This document shows, piece after piece, positions 16,603 to 24,576 of a stretch of DNA of 64,000 nucleotides. The DNA comes from Wansuia hejianensis. Lineage in GTDB: Bacteria > Bacillota > Clostridia > Lachnospirales > Lachnospiraceae. Each line of letters starts with the position of its first letter. Positions within the stretch are counted from its first letter, which is position 1. Made by a program: the position numbers and the translations under genes. The stretch covers positions 943,501 to 1,007,500 of the forward strand of contig NZ_CP060635.1 of the NCBI RefSeq assembly GCF_014337215.1, given 5' to 3'. The notes beneath the pieces were generated by a model, which worked only from the letters and a program-made list of their open reading frames with translations, made no database searches and was not told the origin of the DNA.

Positions 16603-16631
16603 TTGACAATCTTCTGTCAAATAGATATAAT
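16603..16631 (+). promoter_or_regulatory. Consensus promoter of rex with an inverted repeat at the -35
   Basis: TTGACA (16603-16608), a 17-base spacer and TATAAT (16626-16631). The -35 box is the left arm of TTTGACA-N6-TGTCAAA (16602-16621). That is not the standard Rex operator (TTGTTAA-N4-TTAACAA type), but its position would suit a repressor site. Confidence 0.85.
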
Positions 16632-16694
16632 GGTAAAAGAATTAGTGGATCGAAGAGTCGGGCAGCAAATACCTGGACAGGAGGAATAGGAGTA

Positions 16695-17351
16695 GTGAGC
16701 GAAAAGGGTATTTCAAAAGCCGTTATCAAGCGGCTTCCGAGGTATTACAGATACCTTGGGGAGTTATTGGAAGCCGGTGTGGAGAGAATCTCGTCCGGAG
16801 AACTCAGTGAACGGATGAAAGTTACTGCGTCACAGATCCGTCAGGATCTGAATAATTTCGGCGGATTCGGACAACAGGGCTACGGATATAATGTACGGTA
16901 CCTTCATGATGAAATCGGCAAGATCCTTGGCCTGAACAGAATACACAACATGGTGATTATCGGAGCGGGAAATCTCGGACAGGCGCTGGCGAATTACGCC
17001 TCCTTCGAGCGGAGCGGCTTCAGGACGGTTGGGCTGTTCGATGTGAATCCGGTCCTGCAGGGTGTGACAGTCAGAGGAATTCCCATCCGCATGGTGGACG
17101 AGCTCCCGGAATTTATCAAAGAAAATAAAGTAGAGATCGCTACGTTGACCCTTCCGAAGTCCAGAGCCAAAGAGATGGCCCAGCTTCTGGTAGAATACGG
17201 GATACGGGCGATCTGGAATTTCGCCCATACGGATTTGAATCTGGTCCTGCCCCGCGACGTCATCGTGGAGAACGTACATCTGTCCGAGAGCCTGATGCGG
17301 CTTTCCTATAATCTGACCAGCTATGAAGAAAAGCATAAGACGAATAAATAA
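16695..17351 (+). CDS. rex: Redox-sensing transcriptional repressor Rex
   Basis: A 218-residue protein with an N-terminal winged helix (about 1-80; KRLPRYYRYLGELLEAG, VTASQIRQDLNNFGGFGQQGYGY in the DNA-binding part) and a Rossmann domain with GAGNLGQALANY. It senses the NADH/NAD+ ratio and represses fermentation and respiratory genes when NAD+ is plentiful. GTG start at 16695, 10 bases after AGGAGG. The C-terminal domain-swapped helix (ENVHLSESLMRLSYNL) is complete. A weak terminator follows at 17358. Confidence 0.97.
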   Translation: MSEKGISKAVIKRLPRYYRYLGELLEAGVERISSGELSERMKVTASQIRQDLNNFGGFGQQGYGYNVRYLHDEIGKILGLNRIHNMVIIGAGNLGQALANYASFERSGFRTVGLFDVNPVLQGVTVRGIPIRMVDELPEFIKENKVEIATLTLPKSRAKEMAQLLVEYGIRAIWNFAHTDLNLVLPRDVIVENVHLSESLMRLSYNLTSYEEKHKTNK

Positions 17352-17357
17352 CAACAG

Positions 17358-17392
17358 AGGCAGAGCCGTCCAAGGGCTTCTGCCTTTATTTT
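17358..17392 (+). terminator. Probable terminator after rex
   Basis: AGGCAGAGCC pairs with GGCTTCTGCCT (one bulge) around a short loop and is followed by TTTATTTT. The T-run is interrupted, so read-through into nnr is possible. Confidence 0.6.
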
Positions 17393-17420
17393 GCACAGGA
17401 GAAAGGAGGAATCATACGGA

Positions 17421-18902
17421 ATGAGAAGAATTCTCAGTGCGGAACAGATGCGGCAGGCGGACCAGTCAGCGATGGCGATGGGTCTCCCATCGATGGTCCT
17501 GATGGAGAGGGCCGCGCTGGCGGTAGTGGAAGAGATGACTGGCAGGGGGCTGGATCTGAGCCGTGTCTGCGTGGTCTGCGGAACGGGTAATAACGGCGGA
17601 GACGGGGTTGCCGCAGCCCGTATTTTATGTGAACGGGGCTGGCGGCCAGCTGTCTGTCTGACAGGGAACCCGGAAAAATACAGTGAGCAGCTCAAACAGC
17701 AGATCCGGATAGCGGAAAATTATCCTGTAACTTTCATTAATAGTTTCAGGCCTTCTGAATATACTGTTATCATAGATGCAATCTTTGGCATCGGCCTGCG
17801 CCGTCCGGTTGCAGGGACATACCGGGAGATAATCGACGGAATCAACAGCTCAGGAGGGACTGTGGTTTCCGTGGACATCCCGTCCGGGATACATACGGAC
17901 ACGGGGGAAATCATGGGAACGGCGGCACGGGCGGACCTGACGGTCACTTTCGCACGGGGCAAGACAGGTCTGTATCTCTACCCGGGAGCTGCCTGTGCGG
18001 GTACGGTGGTTGTCAGGGATATCGGCATCCCGGTGGGATCCGGACCAGAAGGCGGGCCGGGACTGTATTGTCTGGAGCCATCGGATCTTTCCTGCCTTCC
18101 GGCCAGGGATCCGTCCGGCAATAAGGGCACATTCCGTAAGCTGCTGGTAATTGCCGGATCGGACAGAATGTGCGGAGCCGCATATCTGGCTGCCCGTGCC
18201 GCGCTCATGACCGGGATCGGAATGGTAAAAATCTATACGCCTGAGGCCAACCGCCTTCCCCTGTCAGTGCTTCTGCCGGAAGCGCTGATATCCACCTACC
18301 GGGAATCGGCCTGGAACCTCCAGGAATTTAACCGTGACCTGGAATGGGCCGACTCTGTTGTAATCGGACCGGGGCTGGGAACCTCTGAGTTCGCCGGAAG
18401 ACTTTTGGCTTATTTCCTTGACAGAAATGAACTTCCCTGTGTTATAGATGCAGATGCGCTTAATCTGCTGGCATCGAAAAAAGAGCTGTGGAATGCTCTG
18501 AAAGCTCCCTGCATCATAACTCCTCATGTGGGAGAAATGTGCCGGCTTATGGGAACAACGCCAGAAGTGGTAAAAAAGGATCTGATAGAAACTGCCCGCA
18601 GATTTGCCACACTTCATCAGGTGACCTGTATACTGAAGGATGCGCGCAGTGTGACGGCGCTGCCTGACGGCAGATGTTACCTGAACCTGAGCGGCAACAG
18701 CGGTCTTGCTACGGCCGGCAGCGGAGATGTGCTCTCCGGGATTGCAGCGGGGCTGGCGGCGCAGTATCCTCAGCTTCCGGTTCCGCCCGCGGCTCTGGCA
18801 GCGTATGTACACGGGCTGTGCGGGGAGAGCGCATCTTCAAAATACTCTGAAAACTCTATGACCGCCCGGAATGTGCTGGAGGCTATCCCGGAGTACCTGT
18901 AA
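17421..18902 (+). CDS. nnr: Bifunctional NAD(P)H-hydrate epimerase/dehydratase
   Basis: A 493-residue fusion of two repair enzymes. The N-terminal YjeF domain (about 1-210; GTGNNGGDG phosphate loop) epimerises damaged NAD(P)H hydrates. The C-terminal ribokinase-like domain (about 220-493; IVIGPGLGTSE, DADALNLL, catalytic AGSGDVLSG) dehydrates the S-form. ATG at 17421 follows AAAGGAGGA with a slightly long 11-base spacing. It lies after rex, whose protein reads the same cofactor pool, and before mazF, near the place where Bacillus-type genomes carry alr-ndoAI-ndoA. Confidence 0.95.
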   Translation: MRRILSAEQMRQADQSAMAMGLPSMVLMERAALAVVEEMTGRGLDLSRVCVVCGTGNNGGDGVAAARILCERGWRPAVCLTGNPEKYSEQLKQQIRIAENYPVTFINSFRPSEYTVIIDAIFGIGLRRPVAGTYREIIDGINSSGGTVVSVDIPSGIHTDTGEIMGTAARADLTVTFARGKTGLYLYPGAACAGTVVVRDIGIPVGSGPEGGPGLYCLEPSDLSCLPARDPSGNKGTFRKLLVIAGSDRMCGAAYLAARAALMTGIGMVKIYTPEANRLPLSVLLPEALISTYRESAWNLQEFNRDLEWADSVVIGPGLGTSEFAGRLLAYFLDRNELPCVIDADALNLLASKKELWNALKAPCIITPHVGEMCRLMGTTPEVVKKDLIETARRFATLHQVTCILKDARSVTALPDGRCYLNLSGNSGLATAGSGDVLSGIAAGLAAQYPQLPVPPAALAAYVHGLCGESASSKYSENSMTARNVLEAIPEYL

Positions 18903-19030
18903 CAGAAAAAAACGGACATGCATGGCTTTAGCCGGTATGGATGATTGAATACCTTCGATAAATCTGGAAATACTAAAGGTAGCGCCGGGATACGGCTGCT
19001 AAATTCTTTAGAAGCGGAGTGTGAAGGGAT

Positions 19031-19378
19031 TTGATCATTAAAAGAGGAGATGTATTTTACGCGGATTTAAGGCCGGTGGTCGGCAGCGAGCAGGGCGGCG
19101 TGAGGCCGGTCCTGATTATCCAGAATGATATAGGCAACAAGCACAGCCCTACGGTAATCTGTGCTGCAATCACATCCAAAATGAATAAAGCGAAGCTGCC
19201 CACGCACATTGAGATAGATGCCTCCTCCTACGATATTGTGCGGGATTCGGTTATTTTGCTGGAGCAGCTTCGTACAATCGACAAGAGGCGGCTGAAAGAT
19301 AAAATCTGCCATCTGCGGCCGGATCTCCTGGCACAGGTGAATGAGGCGTTGAAAATCAGTCTGGAACTGCCTACATAA
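19031..19378 (+). CDS. mazF: MazF/EndoA family mRNA interferase, no adjacent antitoxin
   Basis: A 115-residue protein very close in wording to Bacillus EndoA (IKRGDVFYADLRPVVGSEQGG). The catalytic Arg25 and Thr48 of that family are both present. It would cleave mRNA at short U-rich motifs. The only possible start is TTG at 19031; the in-frame TGA at 19022-19024 closes the frame upstream. The 128 bases between nnr and this gene contain no frame long enough for the usual antitoxin of about 90 residues, and yebC follows downstream. The antitoxin is therefore absent here or encoded elsewhere. Confidence 0.9.
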   Translation: MIIKRGDVFYADLRPVVGSEQGGVRPVLIIQNDIGNKHSPTVICAAITSKMNKAKLPTHIEIDASSYDIVRDSVILLEQLRTIDKRRLKDKICHLRPDLLAQVNEALKISLELPT

Positions 19379-19385
19379 GCCATTC

Positions 19386-19414
19386 TTGACGAAAGAGCCA
19401 ATCGGTGATATATT
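19386..19414 (+). promoter_or_regulatory. Promoter of yebC
   Basis: TTGACG (19386-19391), a 17-base spacer and TATATT (19409-19414). A GC-rich hairpin, GCGGCC...GGCCGC near 19425-19442, follows in the leader. Confidence 0.65.
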
Positions 19415-19478
19415 TTGATAGGCGGCCATCTGCCCGGCCGCTTATGGGATTTTATAGAAGAACAAGGAGAGAATACGT

Positions 19479-20207
19479 ATGTCAGGACACTCAAAATTTG
19501 CCAATATTAAGCATAAAAAAGAAAAAAACGATGCCAAAAAGGGTAAAATCTTTACGATTATCGGACGTGAAATCGTAATTGCGGTTAAAGAAGGCGGACC
19601 GGACCCGGCTAACAACAGCAAGCTGAGAGACGTCATCGCGAAAGCGAAGGCCAACAATATGCCTAATGATACCATAGACCGGGGAATCAAGAAGGCAGCA
19701 GGGGATGCCAGTGCGGATAATTATGAGCGGATTACATATGAAGGCTACGGGCCCAACGGTATTGCGATCATTGTTGAAACCCTGACGGACAACAAGAACC
19801 GGACAGCCGCAGACGTGCGAAGTGCCTTCACCAAGGGACAGGGCAGCATCGGTACACCAGGCTGCGTTTCCTTCATGTTTGACAAAAAAGGCCAGATCAT
19901 CATAGACAAAGAAGAATGTGAGATGGATGCGGATGATCTGATGATGATGGCGCTGGATGCCGGAGCGGAGGACTTTTCGGAGGAAGAGGACTGCTACGAA
20001 ATCATTACCGATCCTGATGATTTTTCCAGAGTGAGAGAGACTCTGGAAAAAGAAGGAATTGCCATGGCTGAGGCTGATGTGACAATGATTCCCCAGACTT
20101 ACGTGGCTTTGGAGGATGAGACAGCGCTGAAGAACCTTCAGAGGACGCTGGATCTTCTGGATGAAAATGACGACGTGCAATACGTATATACGAACCTGGA
20201 CGAATAA
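19479..20207 (+). CDS. yebC: YebC/PmpR family protein
   Basis: A 242-residue protein of the family long annotated as transcriptional regulators and more recently linked to relief of ribosome stalling. The N-terminal MSGHSKFANIKHKK and KAKANNMPNDTIDRGIKKA blocks and the central YEGYGPNGIAI are diagnostic; the C-terminal domain is acidic. ATG at 19479 follows AAGGAGAG. It has its own promoter. Confidence 0.93.
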   Translation: MSGHSKFANIKHKKEKNDAKKGKIFTIIGREIVIAVKEGGPDPANNSKLRDVIAKAKANNMPNDTIDRGIKKAAGDASADNYERITYEGYGPNGIAIIVETLTDNKNRTAADVRSAFTKGQGSIGTPGCVSFMFDKKGQIIIDKEECEMDADDLMMMALDAGAEDFSEEEDCYEIITDPDDFSRVRETLEKEGIAMAEADVTMIPQTYVALEDETALKNLQRTLDLLDENDDVQYVYTNLDE

Positions 20208-20281
20208 GCCTCCGGCTGACGGCCGGTGCATAAAACAGCCCGGACATGCAGATACTTCTGAAAAAAGGAGTGTGATGCATT

Positions 20282-20929
20282 ATGCCGTCAGAAGAAAAGA
20301 GAGAGAACGAGAATTTAATCGCGATTCAGAATGACATTTACCTGCTGTCGATCATTGGTGAGGTAGAGGGCCATGAAGCGCTGGCAGAGAGAGCGAAAGC
20401 CACAAAATATGAGCATATCCTTCCGAATCTGGCCAAGGCGGAGGATAACAAGAATATTAAAGGTATTCTGATACTTTTAAATACCGTAGGAGGGGATGTG
20501 GAGGCAGGCCTTGCGATTGCGGAAATGATTGCATCCATGAGCAAGCCTACAGTATCTCTGGTCATGGGAGGAGGACATTCCATCGGCGTTCCGCTGGCGG
20601 TTTCCGCCGACTACTCGTTTATTGTACCCAGCGCCACCATGGTAATCCACCCGGTGCGGCAGAACGGGATGTTCATAGGCGTAGCCCAGTCATACCGGAA
20701 TATGGAAAAAACCCAGGACAGAATCACGGAATTCGTTTCCGGCCACTCCAGGATCAGTCAGAAACGCCTGGAGGAGCTGATGCTGGATACGAAGATGCTG
20801 GTTAAGGACGTCGGGACCATGCTGGATGGAAAAGAGGCTGTGAAAGAAGGCCTGATTGATGAGGTGGGCGGTATATCACGGGCGCTTCAGAAGCTGCATG
20901 AACTGATGGAAGAGCCTGCCAATAGCTGA
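20282..20929 (+). CDS. tepA: ClpP-class serine protease of the TepA type
   Basis: A 215-residue protein with a ClpP/crotonase fold: ILILLNTVGGDVEAGLAIAEMI, a nucleophile Ser at about S100 (GGGHSIGVPL) and catalytic His at about H123 (MVIHPVR). Bacillus TepA is a translocation-enhancing protein; its gene is near spoIIIE, and here the gene is two genes before ftsK/spoIIIE, which supports the assignment. RBS AAGGAGTG before ATG 20282. No signal peptide. A terminator follows directly. Confidence 0.88.
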   Translation: MPSEEKRENENLIAIQNDIYLLSIIGEVEGHEALAERAKATKYEHILPNLAKAEDNKNIKGILILLNTVGGDVEAGLAIAEMIASMSKPTVSLVMGGGHSIGVPLAVSADYSFIVPSATMVIHPVRQNGMFIGVAQSYRNMEKTQDRITEFVSGHSRISQKRLEELMLDTKMLVKDVGTMLDGKEAVKEGLIDEVGGISRALQKLHELMEEPANS

Positions 20930-20935
20930 AAAAAG

Positions 20936-20964
20936 AACCTTCCCATTGTATTTGGGAAGGTTTT
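20936..20964 (+). terminator. Intrinsic terminator after tepA
   Basis: AACCTTCCCA (20936-20945) pairs perfectly with TGGGAAGGTT (20953-20962) around a 7-base loop; TTTT (20961-20964) follows. Confidence 0.85.
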
Positions 20965-20974
20965 ATGTTATAAT
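20946..20974 (+). promoter_or_regulatory. Promoter of uppP, overlapping the tepA terminator
   Basis: TTGTAT (20946-20951) falls in the terminator loop. A 17-base spacer leads to TATAAT (20969-20974), which carries the extended -10 TGT before it. No other promoter-like sequence is evident in the gap. Confidence 0.65.
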
Positions 20975-21008
20975 ACTCGCGAAAAATAGGACATTCATAC
21001 AGAACAAT

Positions 21009-21098
21009 ACAGAACAGCTGCAATGGGGAGGGGAGCCTCTGCTGTTCTGTCAATATGCAGCAGTTCAGGGAACGCCAGAGCTGTTTCGTCAATATACA
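21009..21098 (+). promoter_or_regulatory. Structured leader of uppP with a hairpin and direct repeats
   Basis: ACAGAACAGC (21009-21018) pairs perfectly with GCTGTTCTGT (21041-21050) around a purine-rich 22-base loop. A 19-base element, GCTGTTCTGTCAATATGCA (21041-21059), recurs at 21080-21098 with 16 of 19 identities. The region precedes the start of an undecaprenyl-pyrophosphate phosphatase gene; a regulatory role is possible but unproven. Confidence 0.45.
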
Positions 21099-21111
21099 TA
21101 GATAAGGATAA

Positions 21112-21987
21112 ATGACTATGTCAATACTACAAGCTGTGCTTTTAGGGGCTGTGCAGGGGGTAACGGAATTTTTTCCGGTCAGCAGTTCCGGACATCTGAC
21201 ACTGATCAGTAATCTTATGGGGATAGAGAGCAGTACCAGCCTAATGTTCGTGGTAATGCTTCACATTGGTACACTTCTGGCTGTAATAGCCGTTTTTTAC
21301 CGTGATATCCTGCGCCTGCTATCAGAGCTGGTCAGGATGATCGGGGATCTTTTCTGCAATCTGAAACTGTGGCTGGGCGGTCACAGAAATCCGGAGAATG
21401 TACGCTATAGGAAAATAGTTTCCAGCAATTACAGAAAATTTGCGCTGATGCTTCTGGTGTCCATGATTCCTACCAGCATCATAGGCTATCTGATCTGCCC
21501 GGTATCAGAAGCGGTGACAGGTAATCTGCTGGCGTCAGGCATGGGGTTATTAATAACGGCCCTGTTGCTGCTGGTGTCTTCCTTTATGCTGGGGTCTGAT
21601 AAAGGACCGAGAGAAGCGAAATACGTGGACGCCTTCCTGGTTGGAGCCTTCCAGGGCTTTTCCGGCTTTCCGGGGATTTCCAGACTGGGGATGACAGTTT
21701 CTTCCAGCTATTTAAGCGGATTTTCCCGCAAATTTGTATTGAAATATTCTTTTATATTATGTGTGCCGACGATTTTGGGAGCGATTATCCTCGAAGGGAC
21801 CAGGACACATACTTCCACGGCGGCGTTAGGCGTCGGGCCGTGTCTGGCAGGCATGGCCGCATCTGCTGTTGTGGGGTTTTTTATCATCCGGCTGGCTGTA
21901 AGGCTGATCTCCAAGAAGAGAAACCGGATCTTTGCCGCCTATTGTATTATTATTGGAATTATATCCGTGGTCGGATATTTGAAATAA
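21112..21987 (+). CDS. uppP: Undecaprenyl-diphosphatase (BacA type)
   Basis: A 291-residue integral membrane enzyme that recycles undecaprenyl pyrophosphate to the lipid carrier phosphate; extra copies give bacitracin resistance. Both catalytic motifs are intact: GVTEFFPVSSSGHL (residues about 15-28) and the PGISRLGMTVSS block (about 183-194). About eight hydrophobic segments. Starts ATG 21112 and 21118 are both possible; the upstream RBS is weak (AAGGAT). Confidence 0.95.
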   Translation: MTMSILQAVLLGAVQGVTEFFPVSSSGHLTLISNLMGIESSTSLMFVVMLHIGTLLAVIAVFYRDILRLLSELVRMIGDLFCNLKLWLGGHRNPENVRYRKIVSSNYRKFALMLLVSMIPTSIIGYLICPVSEAVTGNLLASGMGLLITALLLLVSSFMLGSDKGPREAKYVDAFLVGAFQGFSGFPGISRLGMTVSSSYLSGFSRKFVLKYSFILCVPTILGAIILEGTRTHTSTAALGVGPCLAGMAASAVVGFFIIRLAVRLISKKRNRIFAAYCIIIGIISVVGYLK

Positions 21988-22027
21988 TTCCGGAGCCAAC
22001 CGGGATTTTGAAAAAGGAGAGAGAGTA

Positions 22028-24574
22028 ATGGCGCAGGCAAACAGAAAGAAAGCTTCCGGCGGGAAGAAATCCACTGCTTCAGGAAAAAGGACATCCTCCG
22101 CAGGAAGACAGCCAAAGAAGAAGACAGCGTCAGCAACAGACGGCAGGCTGAAAATCGAAATACTTCTGTTAGTGATTCTGGCATTTTCCATCCTTTTGCT
22201 GCTCAGCAATTTCGGGCTGGGCGGAGTCGTAGGCAGGGCGTTCAGCTCCTTTTTCTTCGGAGTGTTCGGGCTGCTGGCCTATGTGTTTCCGGTTTTTCTC
22301 TTCATCGGCTGTGCGTTCCTGATCTCCAACAGGAATAACCCGTTAGCGGTCCGCAAGGCCATCGGGGCGTCCGGGCTGTTTGTATTCGCGTGCGCATTCA
22401 TGCAGCTTTTGATGATCGGATATGAGAAAGAGGCAAGAATGGCAGACTTCTTTTCAGACAGCGCCTATGACAAGCTGGGCGGAGGACTGACAGGCGGCGC
22501 GCTGGTCAAGCTTCTGGGCACCGCCTTTGGGACAGTGGGCGCTTATGTGCTCATCATCATTGCGCTGATTATCTTCGCGATCATTATGACGCAGAAGCCT
22601 TTGCTTTCTGCTTTCCATGAAGAAGGCTCAAAAGCATACCGCACTGCCAGGGAACGCCATCAGGAAGCATCCCGAAAGCGGAGAGAGAGCCGTGAAAAGG
22701 AGACAGCCCCTGCAGAAGGCCGATTGAAGCAGGAGAAGAAACGCAGATCCGACGCCCGAATGGAGGAGCTGTCCAGGTCAGAGAATTTTGAACAGGTAAC
22801 AATCCCTGATTTCATAATACAGAGAAACGATGAACCAGACACGGAAGCGGCTGTGCAGAGATCAGAGGAGACGATGCCTGAACCGTTTCCGGCTGACGGG
22901 CTGCTGACGGATGAACCTGTGGAGACCCGCAGGGATGAAGCCTGCCCGCCGGACTATACGGCAGTGGATGAAATGAATCCGGACGCGGGCGGCGCGAATC
23001 CGAATGAAAAGGATCAGAAAAGGAATCCCCGTTCCACCAAGGCAGAAATTGACGCGGGCATTCAGGATATAAAAAAAGAAATATCGGAGCAGCCAGTGAA
23101 GCCGAAACCAGCCTATCGTTTTCCATCCCTTTCACTTCTGAAAAAAGGGAATGGAAAGAGCAGCGGAGATTCCAATGCCCACCTGAAGGAGACGGCGATG
23201 AAGCTGCAGCAGACACTTCACAATTTTGGCGTAAACGTGACGGTAACCAATGTCAGCTGCGGGCCTACGGTCACACGGTATGAGCTGCAGCCGGAACAGG
23301 GGGTCAAGGTCAGTCGGATAGTGAACCTGTCCGACGATATTAAGCTGAATCTGGCTGCCGAGGATATCCGGATTGAAGCGCCTATTCCAGGAAAAGCCGC
23401 GGTGGGGATCGAGGTGCCCAACAAGACCAACAGCTCAGTCATGCTGAGGGAACTGTTGGAATCACAGGCATTCCAGAAGCACCGATCCAAGCTGGCCTTT
23501 GCCGTCGGGAAGGATATCGCCGGACAGCCGGTAGTTACCGATATCGCCAAGATGCCCCATCTGCTGATCGCAGGGGCTACCGGATCAGGAAAGTCTGTCT
23601 GCATCAATACTCTGATTGTCAGTATTTTGTATAAAGCTACGCCGGATGAGGTAAAACTCATCATGATTGATCCGAAGGTTGTGGAACTTTCCATATATAA
23701 CGGTATCCCTCATCTCTATATACCGGTTGTCACTGATCCGAAAAAAGCTGCCGGGGCATTGAACTGGGCTGTGACTGAGATGACAGACAGGTATAATAAA
23801 TTTGCAGAATTCAACGTCCGGGATCTGGCCGGCTACAATGCCAGGATTGAACAGCTGGACGGTATTGAAGAAGACAAACGTCCGGCCAAAATGCCCCAGA
23901 TCGTGATCGTGGTGGACGAGCTGGCAGATCTCATGATGGTGGCTCCGGGCGAGGTGGAGGACGCCATCTGCCGTCTGGCCCAGTTGGCCAGGGCAGCCGG
24001 CATTCACCTGATCATCGCCACACAGAGGCCCTCCGTTAACGTCATCACAGGACTGATTAAAGCGAATATGCCTTCCAGGATAGCTCTTTCAGTGGCTTCG
24101 GGAGTAGATTCCCGGACGATCCTGGATATGAACGGAGCGGAAAAGCTGCTGGGAAAGGGTGACATGCTGTTTTATCCCCAGGGCTATCAGAAGCCTGCAA
24201 GAGTTCAGGGGGCCTATGTATCTGACGATGAGATTATGAAAGTGGTTGAATACCTGTCGGCACACGGAGGAGAACATACCTATGACCAGGCGGTGGAAGA
24301 TAAGATTAACAACTCTTCATCCGCAGCCGCGGCGGCCGCTTCAGGAACGGATGATCTGGACGCCTATTTCGCGGATGCCGGGAAGCTGATTATTGATAAA
24401 GATAAAGCGTCTATCGGCATGCTTCAGAGGGCCTTTAAAATCGGTTTTAACAGGGCTGCGAGGATTATGGATCAGCTCTGTGACGCGGGTGTCGTGGGAG
24501 AGGAAGAAGGTACGAAGCCCCGGAAAGTGCTGATGACAATAGAACAGTTTGAGAATTATCTGGAGGAGATATAA
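22028..24574 (+). CDS. ftsK: DNA translocase FtsK/SpoIIIE
   Basis: An 848-residue protein. Domains in order: a basic N-terminus, four membrane helices (about 46-190), a charged linker (about 195-380), the alpha/beta motor with Walker A GATGSGKS (about 516-523) and Walker B IVVVDELADLM (about 625-635), and a C-terminal gamma winged helix (about 785-848; ASIGMLQRAFKIGFNRAARIMDQL) that reads polar DNA sequences. It pumps chromosomal DNA through the division or sporulation septum. RBS AAAGGAGAGAG. Two bases separate it from the next gene. Confidence 0.96.
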   Translation: MAQANRKKASGGKKSTASGKRTSSAGRQPKKKTASATDGRLKIEILLLVILAFSILLLLSNFGLGGVVGRAFSSFFFGVFGLLAYVFPVFLFIGCAFLISNRNNPLAVRKAIGASGLFVFACAFMQLLMIGYEKEARMADFFSDSAYDKLGGGLTGGALVKLLGTAFGTVGAYVLIIIALIIFAIIMTQKPLLSAFHEEGSKAYRTARERHQEASRKRRESREKETAPAEGRLKQEKKRRSDARMEELSRSENFEQVTIPDFIIQRNDEPDTEAAVQRSEETMPEPFPADGLLTDEPVETRRDEACPPDYTAVDEMNPDAGGANPNEKDQKRNPRSTKAEIDAGIQDIKKEISEQPVKPKPAYRFPSLSLLKKGNGKSSGDSNAHLKETAMKLQQTLHNFGVNVTVTNVSCGPTVTRYELQPEQGVKVSRIVNLSDDIKLNLAAEDIRIEAPIPGKAAVGIEVPNKTNSSVMLRELLESQAFQKHRSKLAFAVGKDIAGQPVVTDIAKMPHLLIAGATGSGKSVCINTLIVSILYKATPDEVKLIMIDPKVVELSIYNGIPHLYIPVVTDPKKAAGALNWAVTEMTDRYNKFAEFNVRDLAGYNARIEQLDGIEEDKRPAKMPQIVIVVDELADLMMVAPGEVEDAICRLAQLARAAGIHLIIATQRPSVNVITGLIKANMPSRIALSVASGVDSRTILDMNGAEKLLGKGDMLFYPQGYQKPARVQGAYVSDDEIMKVVEYLSAHGGEHTYDQAVEDKINNSSSAAAAAASGTDDLDAYFADAGKLIIDKDKASIGMLQRAFKIGFNRAARIMDQLCDAGVVGEEEGTKPRKVLMTIEQFENYLEEI

Positions 24575-24576
24575 TT

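Noticed and set aside
16602..16621. Rex binding site over its own promoter
   Set aside because: TTTGACA-N6-TGTCAAA does not fit the Rex consensus in arm sequence or spacing, and its left arm is simply the -35 box; recorded as an inverted repeat only.
18960..19010. Riboswitch or T-box before mazF
   Set aside because: Only one weak bulged stem (TAGCGCCG with CGGCTGCTA); none of the conserved T-box or riboswitch sequences are present.
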